Source of the DNA: Pseudomonas sp. RIT-562
Lineage (GTDB): Bacteria > Pseudomonadota > Gammaproteobacteria > Pseudomonadales > Pseudomonadaceae
DNA length: 64,000 bases
Assembly: GCF_026241895.1 (NCBI RefSeq)
Contig: NZ_JAPJIV010000029.1
Coordinates: forward strand, 1-64,000
Direction of reading: 5' to 3'
Part shown: positions 44,688-53,046 of the stretch, piece after piece
How positions within the stretch are numbered: position 1 is the stretch's first letter
How the letters are laid out: every line of letters starts with the position of its first letter
Made by a program: the position numbers and the translations under genes
The notes under the pieces: generated by a model
What the model saw: the letters and a program-made list of their open reading frames with translations, nothing else
Told to the model about the DNA's origin: nothing
Databases searched by the model: none

Positions 44688-46682
44688 TCAACGCACCAAA
44701 TGCAGAAACTGCATATGCCGCTCGTACTGGTCGAGGATGTCGTTGATGATCTGTTCCTTGGTGTAGCCGACCAGATCGTAGTCCTGGCTACCCTCGCTCA
44801 GATGCACCTCGGCCCGATAATAGCGGCGATTGTTCAGCTGCTTGGACCCCATGCCACCTCGAGCAAAGGACGGCGTGAAGTAACCGCGCATCTGCACCTG
44901 ATAGATGAATGGATGCTGCTCGCCATGACCGATCTCCAGGCTGACGCTGTCATTCGCCGGGTCGGGCTGAGTGACCACATTTAAGCCCTTCTCGACAAAC
45001 ACCGCCGTCACTTCTTCAATCGCCGGACGCACCGTCGTTTCGAGGAAGCGATAAACCTCATCTCGCGACGGGAAATGCACCGCTTGGCTAAGGCGCTGAC
45101 GCCAACCACCACGGCGTGAACCGGAGACCGGGGCCAAGGAGTGCATCTGCGCGATCTGTTTCTGCGACTCCAGGTAAAACGCCTTGTGCAGGCCCCACAT
45201 CATCAACAGCAGAATCAGCGAAAACGGCAACGAGGTGAGTACTACCGCAGACTTCAGCGCATCGATACTGCCGGAGAACAGCAGCGCACTGGTCACCAGC
45301 GCAGTCATCGCGCCCCAGAACACTCGCAGCCATTTCGGGCCATCCTCATCAGGATTGCCCCCCTTGGCCGACAGCGTCGATAGCACCACTGTGCCGGAGT
45401 CGGCAGAAGTGACGAAGAATACGAAGCTGATGAACACAGTGACGGCGATCACCGTCTTGCTCCACGGATAGGTTTCCAGCAGCAGGTACAACGTCATCGA
45501 GGGGTTATCGATGGCAGACATGCCGAGTGCACTCATGCCGTGGTTGAGCACCTGGTCAATCGCGCTGTTACCGAAGATCGACATCCACGCCAGGGTGAAA
45601 CCCAGCGGGATCAGCAACACGCCGAAGACGAACTCGCGGATGGTTCGACCTCGGGAAATCCGTGCGATGAACAGTCCTACGAACGGCGACCATGCAATCC
45701 ACCAGGCCCAGTAGAACACCGTCCAGCCACCCAGCCAGTCGCTGGGTTTATCATAGGCGTACAGGTCAAAACTCTTCATCGGCAAGGCGCCGAGGTAGTC
45801 GCCGATGTTCTGGATCAGCGTATTGAGCAAGTGCTGGGTCGGGCCGGCGAACAACACAAACAGCAGCAGCGCGCAGGCCAGCAGCATGTTGATGTCGGAC
45901 ATCACCCGCACGCCCTTGTCGACGCCGGACACTGCGACAATGATCGCTGCGCCCATCATCAGGGTGATCAAGCCCACCTGAATCCATTGGGTATGAGCGA
46001 TGCCGAACAGATAGTCGAGGCCCGAGTTGAGGTGCAAGACCCCAAAGCCCATGTCGGCACCCAGGCCGAAGACCGTGGCGATGATGCCGAAGCCGTCCAC
46101 CGCGTAGCCGATCGGGCCATTGATCCGCTTGCCAATCAAAGGGTACAGCGCCGAACGCAAGGCCAGCGGCAGGTTATGCCGGTAGGCAAAGTAGGCCAGC
46201 GCCATGCCGACGAAGGCGAATACGCCCCAGCCGTGCAGGCCCCAGTGCAGAAAAAGAATCTGCATTGCCTGACGTGCCGCATCCGCCGTGCCCGCTTCCC
46301 CTTGGGGCGGTTGCGCCAAGTGGGTCAGCGGTTCGGACACACAAAAGAAGAACAGCGTGATGCTGATCCCGGCGGCGAATAGCATGCCGGCCCAGGACAG
46401 GTAACTGAATTCGGGTTCGTCGTGGTCGGCACCGAGCTTGATCTTGCCGTAGCCGGACAAGGCGGTGACCACCACGAAGACCAGATACAGGGTCATCGCG
46501 AGCATGTAATACCAGCCGACCGTATTGGCCGCCCAGTTTTGCGCTTCCAGAAGCCAGGCACCGGCCTGCTCGGGCATGGCGATAACCACAATGCCGAACA
46601 GCAGAATAAACGTCGCCGCGAAATAGAACACCGGCGGATTCATGCGGACCTGGCCGCTTGGAGGAAGGGACGATGCACTCAT
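44688..46682 (-). CDS. betT: BCCT-family choline/betaine transporter BetT
   Basis: A 664-residue sodium- or proton-coupled transporter with twelve membrane helices and the family core WTVFYWAWWIAWSPFVGLFI and ISRGRTIREF. A long cytoplasmic C-terminal domain (about 500-664) is typical of BetT, where it regulates activity with osmolarity. It imports choline for osmoprotection and catabolism. GAGGTG precedes the ATG. Upstream lies a 30-bp BetI-like palindrome, though no betI, betA or betB is nearby. Confidence 0.92.
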   Translation of the reverse strand: MSASSLPPSGQVRMNPPVFYFAATFILLFGIVVIAMPEQAGAWLLEAQNWAANTVGWYYMLAMTLYLVFVVVTALSGYGKIKLGADHDEPEFSYLSWAGMLFAAGISITLFFFCVSEPLTHLAQPPQGEAGTADAARQAMQILFLHWGLHGWGVFAFVGMALAYFAYRHNLPLALRSALYPLIGKRINGPIGYAVDGFGIIATVFGLGADMGFGVLHLNSGLDYLFGIAHTQWIQVGLITLMMGAAIIVAVSGVDKGVRVMSDINMLLACALLLFVLFAGPTQHLLNTLIQNIGDYLGALPMKSFDLYAYDKPSDWLGGWTVFYWAWWIAWSPFVGLFIARISRGRTIREFVFGVLLIPLGFTLAWMSIFGNSAIDQVLNHGMSALGMSAIDNPSMTLYLLLETYPWSKTVIAVTVFISFVFFVTSADSGTVVLSTLSAKGGNPDEDGPKWLRVFWGAMTALVTSALLFSGSIDALKSAVVLTSLPFSLILLLMMWGLHKAFYLESQKQIAQMHSLAPVSGSRRGGWRQRLSQAVHFPSRDEVYRFLETTVRPAIEEVTAVFVEKGLNVVTQPDPANDSVSLEIGHGEQHPFIYQVQMRGYFTPSFARGGMGSKQLNNRRYYRAEVHLSEGSQDYDLVGYTKEQIINDILDQYERHMQFLHLVR

Positions 46683-46772
46683 GAAACGTGCACCTCGAGC
46701 GTTGCGGGTAGGGCAGTGAAAATCAGACTCAGCAAAGGCAAGCCTCCTGTTGTGAGCGGGCAGCGAACCAAG

Positions 46773-46802
46773 GTTTAACTTGAATGAGCGTTCAAGTTAA
46801 AC
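46773..46802. promoter_or_regulatory. BetI-like operator upstream of betT
   Basis: Perfect 12-bp inverted arms (46773-46784 and 46791-46802) surround a 6-bp centre, with TTGAA-N6-TTCAA at the core, the half-site pattern known for BetI-type TetR repressors. It sits 90 bp before the betT start. The rest of the 387-bp gap to the next gene holds a REP pair and otherwise nothing I can support. Confidence 0.65.
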
Positions 46803-46945
46803 ATGGATAGGGCGCTAAGGACTAATCGCAAGGCTCGGCGGTACTGTCTGTACGCTAGCTCAAGGAAGGGTATGAGGTGGGATTTGATCGATTGGTTCAG
46901 TGCGGAGTTGGCTGAAATGCCGTTATCGGGGAGAGGCTTGAAGAG

Positions 46946-47039
46946 CATCGCGAGCAGGCTCACTCCTACAGAGAAAAATGTCGGTCACAAATGTGGGGGC
47001 CGACATCCATGCCCTGTAGGAGTGAGCCTGCTCGCGATG
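46946..47039. repeat. REP pair, GTAGGAGTGAGCCTGCTCGCGATG type
   Basis: A CATCGCGAGCAGGCTCACTC arm at 46946 and its inverted partner ending at 47039 flank a 45-bp spacer with its own small inverted repeat (TGTCGG/CCGACA). It ends 30 bp before the serine acetyltransferase stop. Confidence 0.85.
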
Positions 47040-47069
47040 GCGTCAGATCAGCCAACTCAGACCTGAAAC

Positions 47070-47996
47070 TTACTTCTGCGTCCCATCATCATGTTGCAGA
47101 TTCGCCTGCGTCAGGTTGCACCCCGCCGGTACACTGCGAGTCAGCCAGACATTGCCGCCAATGGTCGAACCTTTACCGATGGTAATCCGCCCCAGGATCG
47201 TCGCACCGGCATAAATCACCACGTCATCCTCGACAATCGGATGCCGGGCATGGCCCTTTTGCAACTGGCCGTCCTCATCCGCCGGGAACCGCTTGGCGCC
47301 CAAGGTCACGGCCTGATAAATCCGCACGCGCTCGCCGATGATGGCCGTTTCGCCAATCACCACGCCTGTCCCGTGATCGATGAAGAAACTGCGGCCAATC
47401 TGCGCGCCGGGGTGGATATCGATGCCGGTGGCCGAGTGCGCGATTTCCGCGCTGATGCGCGCCAGCAAGGGCAAGCCCGCGCGATACAGATGGTGCGCCA
47501 GGCGATGGTGGATCACCGCCAGGATACCGGGATAGCACAGCAGCACTTCATCAACACTACGGGCTGCCGGGTCGCCGTGATAAGCCGCCAACACGTCGGT
47601 GTCCAGCAAGCTGCGCAAGCCCGGTAAAGCCAGGGCGAAATCCTGGATGATCTGGATAGTCCGGGCTTCGACCTCGGTGTCGGCCTGGGCACTGTGGCGT
47701 GCGGCGTAGCGCAATTCCAGTCGCGCCTGGGCGAGCAAAGCGTTCAGGGCAACATCCAGGGTATGGCCGACGTAAAAGTCTTCGCTCTCCTCGCGCAGGT
47801 CCACCGGGCCCAGGCGCATCGGGAACAGCGCCCCGCAAAGGGCTTCCAGAATCTCTGCCATGGCGGCCCGCGAAGGCAATTCGCGACCACCCTGCTCGCC
47901 ACTCACGCGGCCATTCTGGGTGCGCCACTGATCACGCGCTGTACGCAGTTGGCTGACGATGGATTGCAATTGCCAATGGCTGGAACGCTCGCTCAC
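47070..47996 (-). CDS. epsC: Serine O-acetyltransferase (EpsC type)
   Basis: Makes O-acetylserine from serine and acetyl-CoA (EC 2.3.1.30), the carbon skeleton for cysteine. 308 residues: an N-terminal helical domain, then a left-handed beta-helix of hexapeptide repeats (IDIHPGAQIGRSFFIDHGTG, VVIGETAIIGERVRIYQAVT) with the catalytic His in DHGTGVVIGE. It is the longer EpsC-like form rather than the 258-residue core CysE. It lies head-to-head with D-cysteine desulfhydrase. The two share a 190-bp promoter region, which shows no site I can name. Confidence 0.85.
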   Translation of the reverse strand: MSERSSHWQLQSIVSQLRTARDQWRTQNGRVSGEQGGRELPSRAAMAEILEALCGALFPMRLGPVDLREESEDFYVGHTLDVALNALLAQARLELRYAARHSAQADTEVEARTIQIIQDFALALPGLRSLLDTDVLAAYHGDPAARSVDEVLLCYPGILAVIHHRLAHHLYRAGLPLLARISAEIAHSATGIDIHPGAQIGRSFFIDHGTGVVIGETAIIGERVRIYQAVTLGAKRFPADEDGQLQKGHARHPIVEDDVVIYAGATILGRITIGKGSTIGGNVWLTRSVPAGCNLTQANLQHDDGTQK

Positions 47997-48185
47997 GGTA
48001 GAAACTCCTTACGGGCAGCCGGACTGTCTGGCCACCTGACGGCAAATACTTTACGGCAAGGGCTCAAAGTCGAATTAAGAACCAATAGTGCTGTACTCAG
48101 CACTTTCAGCTATATGCGATTCACGGTTGCCCAAGGTTTTGGCGCTGCCTATAGTCCTGACACCTTCCTCCGCCAGTACGGAATC

Positions 48186-49178
48186 ATGATTAAACAACAG
48201 CTCGCCCGTTTTGACCGCCTCGATCTGCTCAGCCATCCGACTCCCCTGGAAAAACTCGAACGCCTTTCGACCTGGCTGGGCCGAGACGTATACGTCAAGC
48301 GCGATGACCTGACACCGCTGGCCATGGGCGGCAACAAGTTGCGCAAGCTTGAATACCTGGCGGCCGATGCCCTGGCCCAAGGCGCCGACACCCTCATTAC
48401 CGCTGGGGCATTGCAATCCAATCATGTGCGCCAGACCGCGGCCCTGGCAGCCAAACTGGGCCTGGGTTGCGTCGCCCTGCTGGAAAATCCCCTGGGCACT
48501 GAGGACAGCAATTACCTCGGCAACGGCAATCGCCTGTTGCTGGACCTGTTCGACACCAAGGTTGAATTGGTGGAGAACCTCGACAACGCCGACGAACAAT
48601 TGCAGGCCCTGGCTGATCGTCTGCGCAACAACGGCAAGAACCCTTACGTGGTGCCCATCGGCGGTTCAAACGCTTTGGGCGCATTGGGCTACGTGCGCGC
48701 CGGCCTCGAGTTGGCCGAGCAAATCAAGGACACCGGCCTGACCTTCGCCGCTGTAGTGCTTGCCTCCGGCAGTGCCGGAACCCACAGCGGCCTGGCCCTG
48801 GCCTTGAGCGAAGCACTGCCGGATCTGCCTGTGATCGGCGTGACCGTATCGCGCAGCGATGAAGATCAGCGCCCGAAGGTACAGGGCCTGGCTGAGCGAA
48901 CGGCCGAGCTCTTGGGCGTGAGCCTGCCGGCAGCTTTCAACGTGCAATTGTGGGACGAGTATTTCGGCCCGCGTTATGGCGAGCCTAACGCCGGGACTTT
49001 GTCGGCAGTGAAACTGTTGGCGAGCCAGGAAGGCTTGTTGCTGGACCCGGTTTACACCGGTAAGGCCATGGCGGGCATGCTCGACGGGATAGGCCGTCAG
49101 CGTTTTGATGAAGGGCCGCTAGTGTTCCTGCATACCGGCGGCGCGCCGGCGTTGTTTGCCTACAAAGATTTTCTGTAA
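48186..49178 (+). CDS. dcyD: D-cysteine desulfhydrase
   Basis: A 330-residue PLP enzyme of the ACC-deaminase fold that degrades D-cysteine to pyruvate, sulfide and ammonia (EC 4.4.1.15). The PLP lysine is in AMGGNKLRKLEYL (about residue 52), and the substrate/phosphate loops are TAGALQSNHVRQTAA and ASGSAGTHSGLAL. Length fits E. coli DcyD (328). I chose the ATG at 48186; the open frame extends far upstream only as a shadow of the divergent gene. It precedes the cystine importer tcyJLN. Confidence 0.92.
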   Translation: MIKQQLARFDRLDLLSHPTPLEKLERLSTWLGRDVYVKRDDLTPLAMGGNKLRKLEYLAADALAQGADTLITAGALQSNHVRQTAALAAKLGLGCVALLENPLGTEDSNYLGNGNRLLLDLFDTKVELVENLDNADEQLQALADRLRNNGKNPYVVPIGGSNALGALGYVRAGLELAEQIKDTGLTFAAVVLASGSAGTHSGLALALSEALPDLPVIGVTVSRSDEDQRPKVQGLAERTAELLGVSLPAAFNVQLWDEYFGPRYGEPNAGTLSAVKLLASQEGLLLDPVYTGKAMAGMLDGIGRQRFDEGPLVFLHTGGAPALFAYKDFL

Positions 49179-49208
49179 GCCCTACTTAATCTCATATATC
49201 CAAAAAGA

Positions 49209-49239
49209 ATAAGAAAATCGATATTTATTATTTTCTTAT
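49209..49239. promoter_or_regulatory. AT-rich inverted repeat before tcyJ
   Basis: ATAAGAAAAT (49209-49218) and its exact inverse ATTTTCTTAT (49230-49239) flank an 11-bp AT-rich centre containing ATTTATTATTTTC, similar to elements before tauA and the first SfnB-like gene. It lies about 150 bp before tcyJ. It may be a binding site for a sulfur-responsive LysR regulator such as CysB, or part of a dcyD 3' end. Confidence 0.4.
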
Positions 49240-49386
49240 CTATTAACATCATCATATAGTCGCGCCGCAGGCGAATTTGTCACAAAACGCATATGCTGCT
49301 TCATTGCAGCATATTGCAGTGGCTTCAATCCCGAATTTGCCAACTTTCCTAAAGCGTCTTCCCATAAGAAACCACAGGGGCTTGTC

Positions 49387-50181
49387 ATGAATTTTTCCGC
49401 ACTACGTCGAAATCTGCTGGTAGGTTCGCTGGGCCTGGCGCTGAGCGCCGGCCTGATCGGCCAAGCCGTTGCCGGTGAGCAGCTGCAAAAAATCAAGGAC
49501 GCTGGCGTGATCAACGTCGGCCTGGAAGGCACTTACCCACCCTTCAGTTTCGTCGACGCTGACGGCAAACTGGCCGGCTTCGAAGTTGAATTCTCCGAAG
49601 CCCTGGCCAAAGAGCTGGGCGTGAAAGTGAAACTGCAGCCGACCAAATGGGACGGCATCCTTGCGGCCCTGGAATCCAAGCGCCTGGACGCTGTGATCAA
49701 CCAGGTGACCATTTCCGAAGAGCGCAAGAAAAAGTACGACTTCTCCGAGCCCTACACCGTTTCCGGGATTCAGGCGCTGGTCCTGACCAAGAACAAAGAC
49801 ACCATCAAGACCGCTAATGACTTGGCCGGCAAGAAAGTCGGGGTTGGCCTCGGTACCAACTACGAGCAATGGGTAAAAGCCAACGTACCGGGCGCCGACG
49901 TGCGCACTTACGAAGATGACCCGACCAAGTTCCAAGACCTGCGAGTGGGTCGTATCGACGCCATCCTGATCGACCGCCTGGCTGCGCTGGAATACGCGAA
50001 AAAGGCCAAGGACACCACTGCTGCCGGCGAAGCGTTCTCCCGTCAGGAAGCTGGTATCGCCCTGCGCAAAGGCGAGCCTGAACTGCTGGCTGCAGTGAAC
50101 AAGGCGATCGACAAGCTGCGTGCCGACGGTACGCTGACCAAGCTTTCGGAAAAATATTTCAACGCTGACGTCACTAAATAA
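49387..50181 (+). CDS. tcyJ: L-cystine ABC transporter substrate-binding protein
   Basis: A 264-residue periplasmic binding protein (FliY/TcyJ type) with a signal peptide (to about residue 29, AVAG) and the family ligand-binding stretches GTYPPFSFVDADGKLAGFEV, TISEERKKKYDFSEPY and VGVGLGTNYEQW. It captures cystine. It overlaps tcyL by one base. Confidence 0.94.
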   Translation: MNFSALRRNLLVGSLGLALSAGLIGQAVAGEQLQKIKDAGVINVGLEGTYPPFSFVDADGKLAGFEVEFSEALAKELGVKVKLQPTKWDGILAALESKRLDAVINQVTISEERKKKYDFSEPYTVSGIQALVLTKNKDTIKTANDLAGKKVGVGLGTNYEQWVKANVPGADVRTYEDDPTKFQDLRVGRIDAILIDRLAALEYAKKAKDTTAAGEAFSRQEAGIALRKGEPELLAAVNKAIDKLRADGTLTKLSEKYFNADVTK

Positions 50182-50846
50182 TGGAAGAGGCTTTCCAACT
50201 CGCGCTGGATTCCGCGCCCTTCCTGCTCAAGGGCGCGTACTACACGGTAATCTTGAGCCTGGGGGGCATGTTCTTCGGCCTGCTGATGGGCTTTGGCCTG
50301 GCGTTGATGCGTTTGTCACGCTTCAAGCTGGTGAGCTGGATCGCCCGCATCTACGTGTCGTTCTTTCGCGGCACGCCGTTGCTGGTGCAGCTGTTCGTGA
50401 TCTATTACGGCCTGCCGCAATTGGGTATCGAACTTGACCCGCTGCCAGCGGCCCTGATCGGCTTCTCGCTGAACATGGCCGCCTACGCCTGCGAAATCCT
50501 GCGTGCCGCGATCAGTTCCATCGAACGCGGCCAATGGGAAGCCGCCGCGAGTATCGGCATGACCCGCGCGCAAACCCTGCGCCGGGCCATTTTGCCGCAA
50601 GCGATGCGTACGGCTCTGCCACCACTGGGGAACAGCTTCATTTCGCTGGTCAAGGACACTGCCCTGGCAGCCACTATCCAGGTGCCGGAACTGTTCCGCC
50701 AAGCGCAGCTGATCACCGCTCGCACCTTCGAAATCTTCACCATGTATCTTGCCGCCGCGCTGATCTACTGGATTCTGGCCACGGTGCTGTCGCACCTGCA
50801 GAACAAGTTGGAAGAGCGGGTCAATCGGCACGACCAGGAGACCTGA
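50181..50846 (+). CDS. tcyL: L-cystine ABC transporter permease
   Basis: A 221-residue HisM-type inner-membrane permease with four to five helices and the EAA loop (WEAAASIGMTRAQTLRRAIL). It forms the channel with TcyN. Confidence 0.93.
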   Translation: MEEAFQLALDSAPFLLKGAYYTVILSLGGMFFGLLMGFGLALMRLSRFKLVSWIARIYVSFFRGTPLLVQLFVIYYGLPQLGIELDPLPAALIGFSLNMAAYACEILRAAISSIERGQWEAAASIGMTRAQTLRRAILPQAMRTALPPLGNSFISLVKDTALAATIQVPELFRQAQLITARTFEIFTMYLAAALIYWILATVLSHLQNKLEERVNRHDQET

Positions 50847-50850
50847 CCCA

Positions 50851-51606
50851 ATGATTGTCGTGGAAAAACTGACAAAGCAGTTCAAGGGTCAAGTGGTGCT
50901 AAATGGCATCGACCTGCAAGTGCAGGCCGGCGAGGTGGTAGCGATCATAGGGCCTAGCGGTTCGGGCAAGACCACCTTCCTGCGCTGCCTGAATTTTCTG
51001 GAAGAACCTACCAGCGGCCGAATCAAGGTTGGCGACATCGAAATCGATGGCAGTCGCCCCCTGAACCAGCAGCAAAGCCTGGTGCGTCGTCTGCGCCAGC
51101 ACGTGGGTTTCGTGTTTCAGAACTTCAACCTGTTCCCCCATCGCACCGCCCTGGAAAATGTCATCGAAGGGCCAATCGTGGTGAAAAAAATTCCCCACGC
51201 CGATGCTGTTGCCCTGGGCAAGAAGCTTCTGGCCAAGGTTGGCCTGGCCGGCAAGGAAGACGCCTACCCAAGGCGCCTCTCCGGTGGTCAGCAACAGCGA
51301 GTGGCAATTGCCCGGGCGTTGGCGATGGAACCGGAAGTGATCCTGTTCGATGAACCGACTTCAGCGCTGGACCCGGAGTTGGTGGGTGAAGTATTGGCGA
51401 CCATCCGCGGCCTGGCCGAGGAGAAACGTACGATGGTCATCGTCACTCATGAAATGGGATTCGCCCGGGATGTCGCCAACCGCGTAGTGTTTTTCGATAA
51501 GGGCGTGATCGTGGAACAAGGCGAGGCAAAAGCATTGTTTGCCAACCCTAAGGAAGAACGAACCAAACAATTCCTCAGCAAGTTTCTGAACAACGCCCAC
51601 GCCTAA
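50851..51606 (+). CDS. tcyN: L-cystine ABC transporter ATPase
   Basis: A 251-residue ABC ATPase with Walker A GPSGSGKTTFLRC, signature LSGGQQQRVAIARAL and Walker B VILFDEPTSALDPEL. It drives TcyJLN uptake. It starts 4 bp after tcyL and ends the operon. Confidence 0.94.
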   Translation: MIVVEKLTKQFKGQVVLNGIDLQVQAGEVVAIIGPSGSGKTTFLRCLNFLEEPTSGRIKVGDIEIDGSRPLNQQQSLVRRLRQHVGFVFQNFNLFPHRTALENVIEGPIVVKKIPHADAVALGKKLLAKVGLAGKEDAYPRRLSGGQQQRVAIARALAMEPEVILFDEPTSALDPELVGEVLATIRGLAEEKRTMVIVTHEMGFARDVANRVVFFDKGVIVEQGEAKALFANPKEERTKQFLSKFLNNAHA

Positions 51607-51920
51607 CTCTCTGCAACATTCTTTAACTTCCAAGGACGGAAGTACTCCTCCCGCAACAAATAACTCATTTAATCTCCGCCACCTCTAAAGCAACTCGTTT
51701 GTGCCCGCGCGCGGTACATATCTATGGGCTGTGGCGAAATATCCTGCGCCTGTAATCTTCTCATCGCCCCGAGTCTGCTGGACGATACCTCAACGAAGCG
51801 TGACCAGTGAACACGCACTCAACGCGTAGTGATGTTCGACTAAGCCGTGCAGCTTAACGCCTGCCAAACGTAGGATATTTCTGAATAGCCTTCGATAACG
51901 CGATTGGCCAATTTGCTCTA

Positions 51921-51949
51921 TTGACAGTTAATCGCCCGAACTTTTATCT
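51921..51949 (+). promoter_or_regulatory. Sigma-70 promoter for the 248-residue orphan gene
   Basis: TTGACA (51921-51926) and TTATCT (51944-51949) are spaced by 17 bp. Transcription would leave a leader of about 130 nt before the orphan gene. The rest of the 477-bp gap (51607-52083) is less GC-rich than the coding DNA around it, and I see no terminator, repeat or small gene in it. Confidence 0.55.
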
Positions 51950-52083
51950 AGCGCTCGCTCGACGGCACTTATCACGTTCAATCATTAGTTGAATTCAAAA
52001 TTAATGAACGGTTTTGCTGCTCGAACATTCGCGTTCTTTATGTTTCAGAAACGGACTTCGCTGCAAAACTCCAAGGAGAACCC

Positions 52084-52830
52084 ATGAAAAGCATCTCGAA
52101 CATATCTGGACTGACAGCGCCTACGCCGGCGCAATCCCACAAGGGCGGTATCAACATTCACCTGGCGGCTCACCTGATGATGGATATAGCGCCTTATCCC
52201 GGCATGAGCGAGGGTGACCTGATCGAGCTGTATTGGGATGAGTGCTTCGTGGCTTCCAGAACCTTGGGCGCTGATGAGCTCGGTACCCCTGTCAGCCTGC
52301 GCGTACCGGAGAGCTTTATCGTCAATGGCACCTCAAGTGTGCATTACCGCCTGATGCAAATCGGCGTGGAGCCGGTTTTGTCAGCCGTCGAGCAGGTACA
52401 GGTCAAACTCGACTGTCCCGGAGGACAACCCCCACCTCTGTGCGGTGATGAAAATCAGAACCTGGCACCCGTGCAGATCCCCGAGACCATTTGCCGCAAG
52501 GGCGTTAATACCAGCCAGATCAAGCGTGGCGTTCCCCTGACCATCGAGCCCTATCTGAACATGGCCGTTGACGACGAAATCACCCTGCGTTGGGGTGATG
52601 TGCGCATGGACCTGCCCAGACTCGACTGCACGGATATCGGCCAGCCCATCCAGGTCTGGGTACCCCCAGCGATCATCGAGGAAGCCGGAGAAGACCTGCG
52701 CCTGGAGGTCACCTATTGCGTGCTCGACCGCCTGGGCAACAACTCCCGGTGGGCACCGCCGCGCAGGCTGAAAATCGGCTGTGGCAAAACCTGCATCAAG
52801 CTCAAACCAAAACGCTTACGCGTGAATTGA
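52084..52830 (+). CDS. Orphan protein with two tandem beta-type domains
   Basis: A 248-residue protein that I cannot assign to a named family. It has no signal peptide or membrane helix. Residues of about 22-110 and 145-232 are diverged copies of one domain: GDLIELYWD (44-52) aligns with DDEITLRWGD, and LGTPVSLRVPESFI (66-79) with IGQPIQVWVPPAII (185-198), at a constant offset of 119. The strands suggest Ig-like beta sandwiches. A linker with CPGG...LC and a C-terminal GCGKTCIKL add cysteines. The ATG follows AAGGAG. It has its own promoter and no partner gene, and lies between two sulfur operons. Similar domains occur, as I recall, in large Pseudomonas surface-type proteins; that is unverified. 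Confidence 0.8.
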   Translation: MKSISNISGLTAPTPAQSHKGGINIHLAAHLMMDIAPYPGMSEGDLIELYWDECFVASRTLGADELGTPVSLRVPESFIVNGTSSVHYRLMQIGVEPVLSAVEQVQVKLDCPGGQPPPLCGDENQNLAPVQIPETICRKGVNTSQIKRGVPLTIEPYLNMAVDDEITLRWGDVRMDLPRLDCTDIGQPIQVWVPPAIIEEAGEDLRLEVTYCVLDRLGNNSRWAPPRRLKIGCGKTCIKLKPKRLRVN

Positions 52831-52870
52831 GATTCAGACATACCTTCTATGCATATTCCTAAAAGTTAGT

Positions 52871-52887
52871 TTATTTATTATTTATAC
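52871..52887 (+). promoter_or_regulatory. AT-rich element before the SfnB-like operon
   Basis: TTATTTATTATTTATAC lies about 160 bp before the first SfnB-like gene and resembles stretches at 39821 and 49223. It is a candidate part of a sulfur-limitation promoter. I found no convincing sigma-54 -24/-12 pair. Confidence 0.3.
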
Positions 52888-53046
52888 ACGTTTACGGTAT
52901 ATGCACCGGACCACCGGACATTCTTGATTTCAATCGTCGCCATTTCTCGCGGCGTTTCCATGAAGATGTGAGGTAGGTATGGTCCGGAACACAATCACCC
53001 CAGTGCAGAACGCCAGGGCATTGCGTGCAGCCAAGGAGTGGCGCTG

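Noticed and set aside
46775..46963. A 62-codon minus-strand frame upstream of betT
   Set aside because: It overlaps the betT operator palindrome and a REP element, and the translation looks random.
47694..48185. A 164-codon N-terminal extension of D-cysteine desulfhydrase
   Set aside because: The extension overlaps the divergent serine acetyltransferase and has no family similarity; the enzyme is complete from the ATG at 48186.
52831..53046. A sigma-54 promoter before the SfnB-like genes, as expected for SfnR-controlled genes
   Set aside because: I searched by eye for GG-N10-GC with good flanks and found none convincing.
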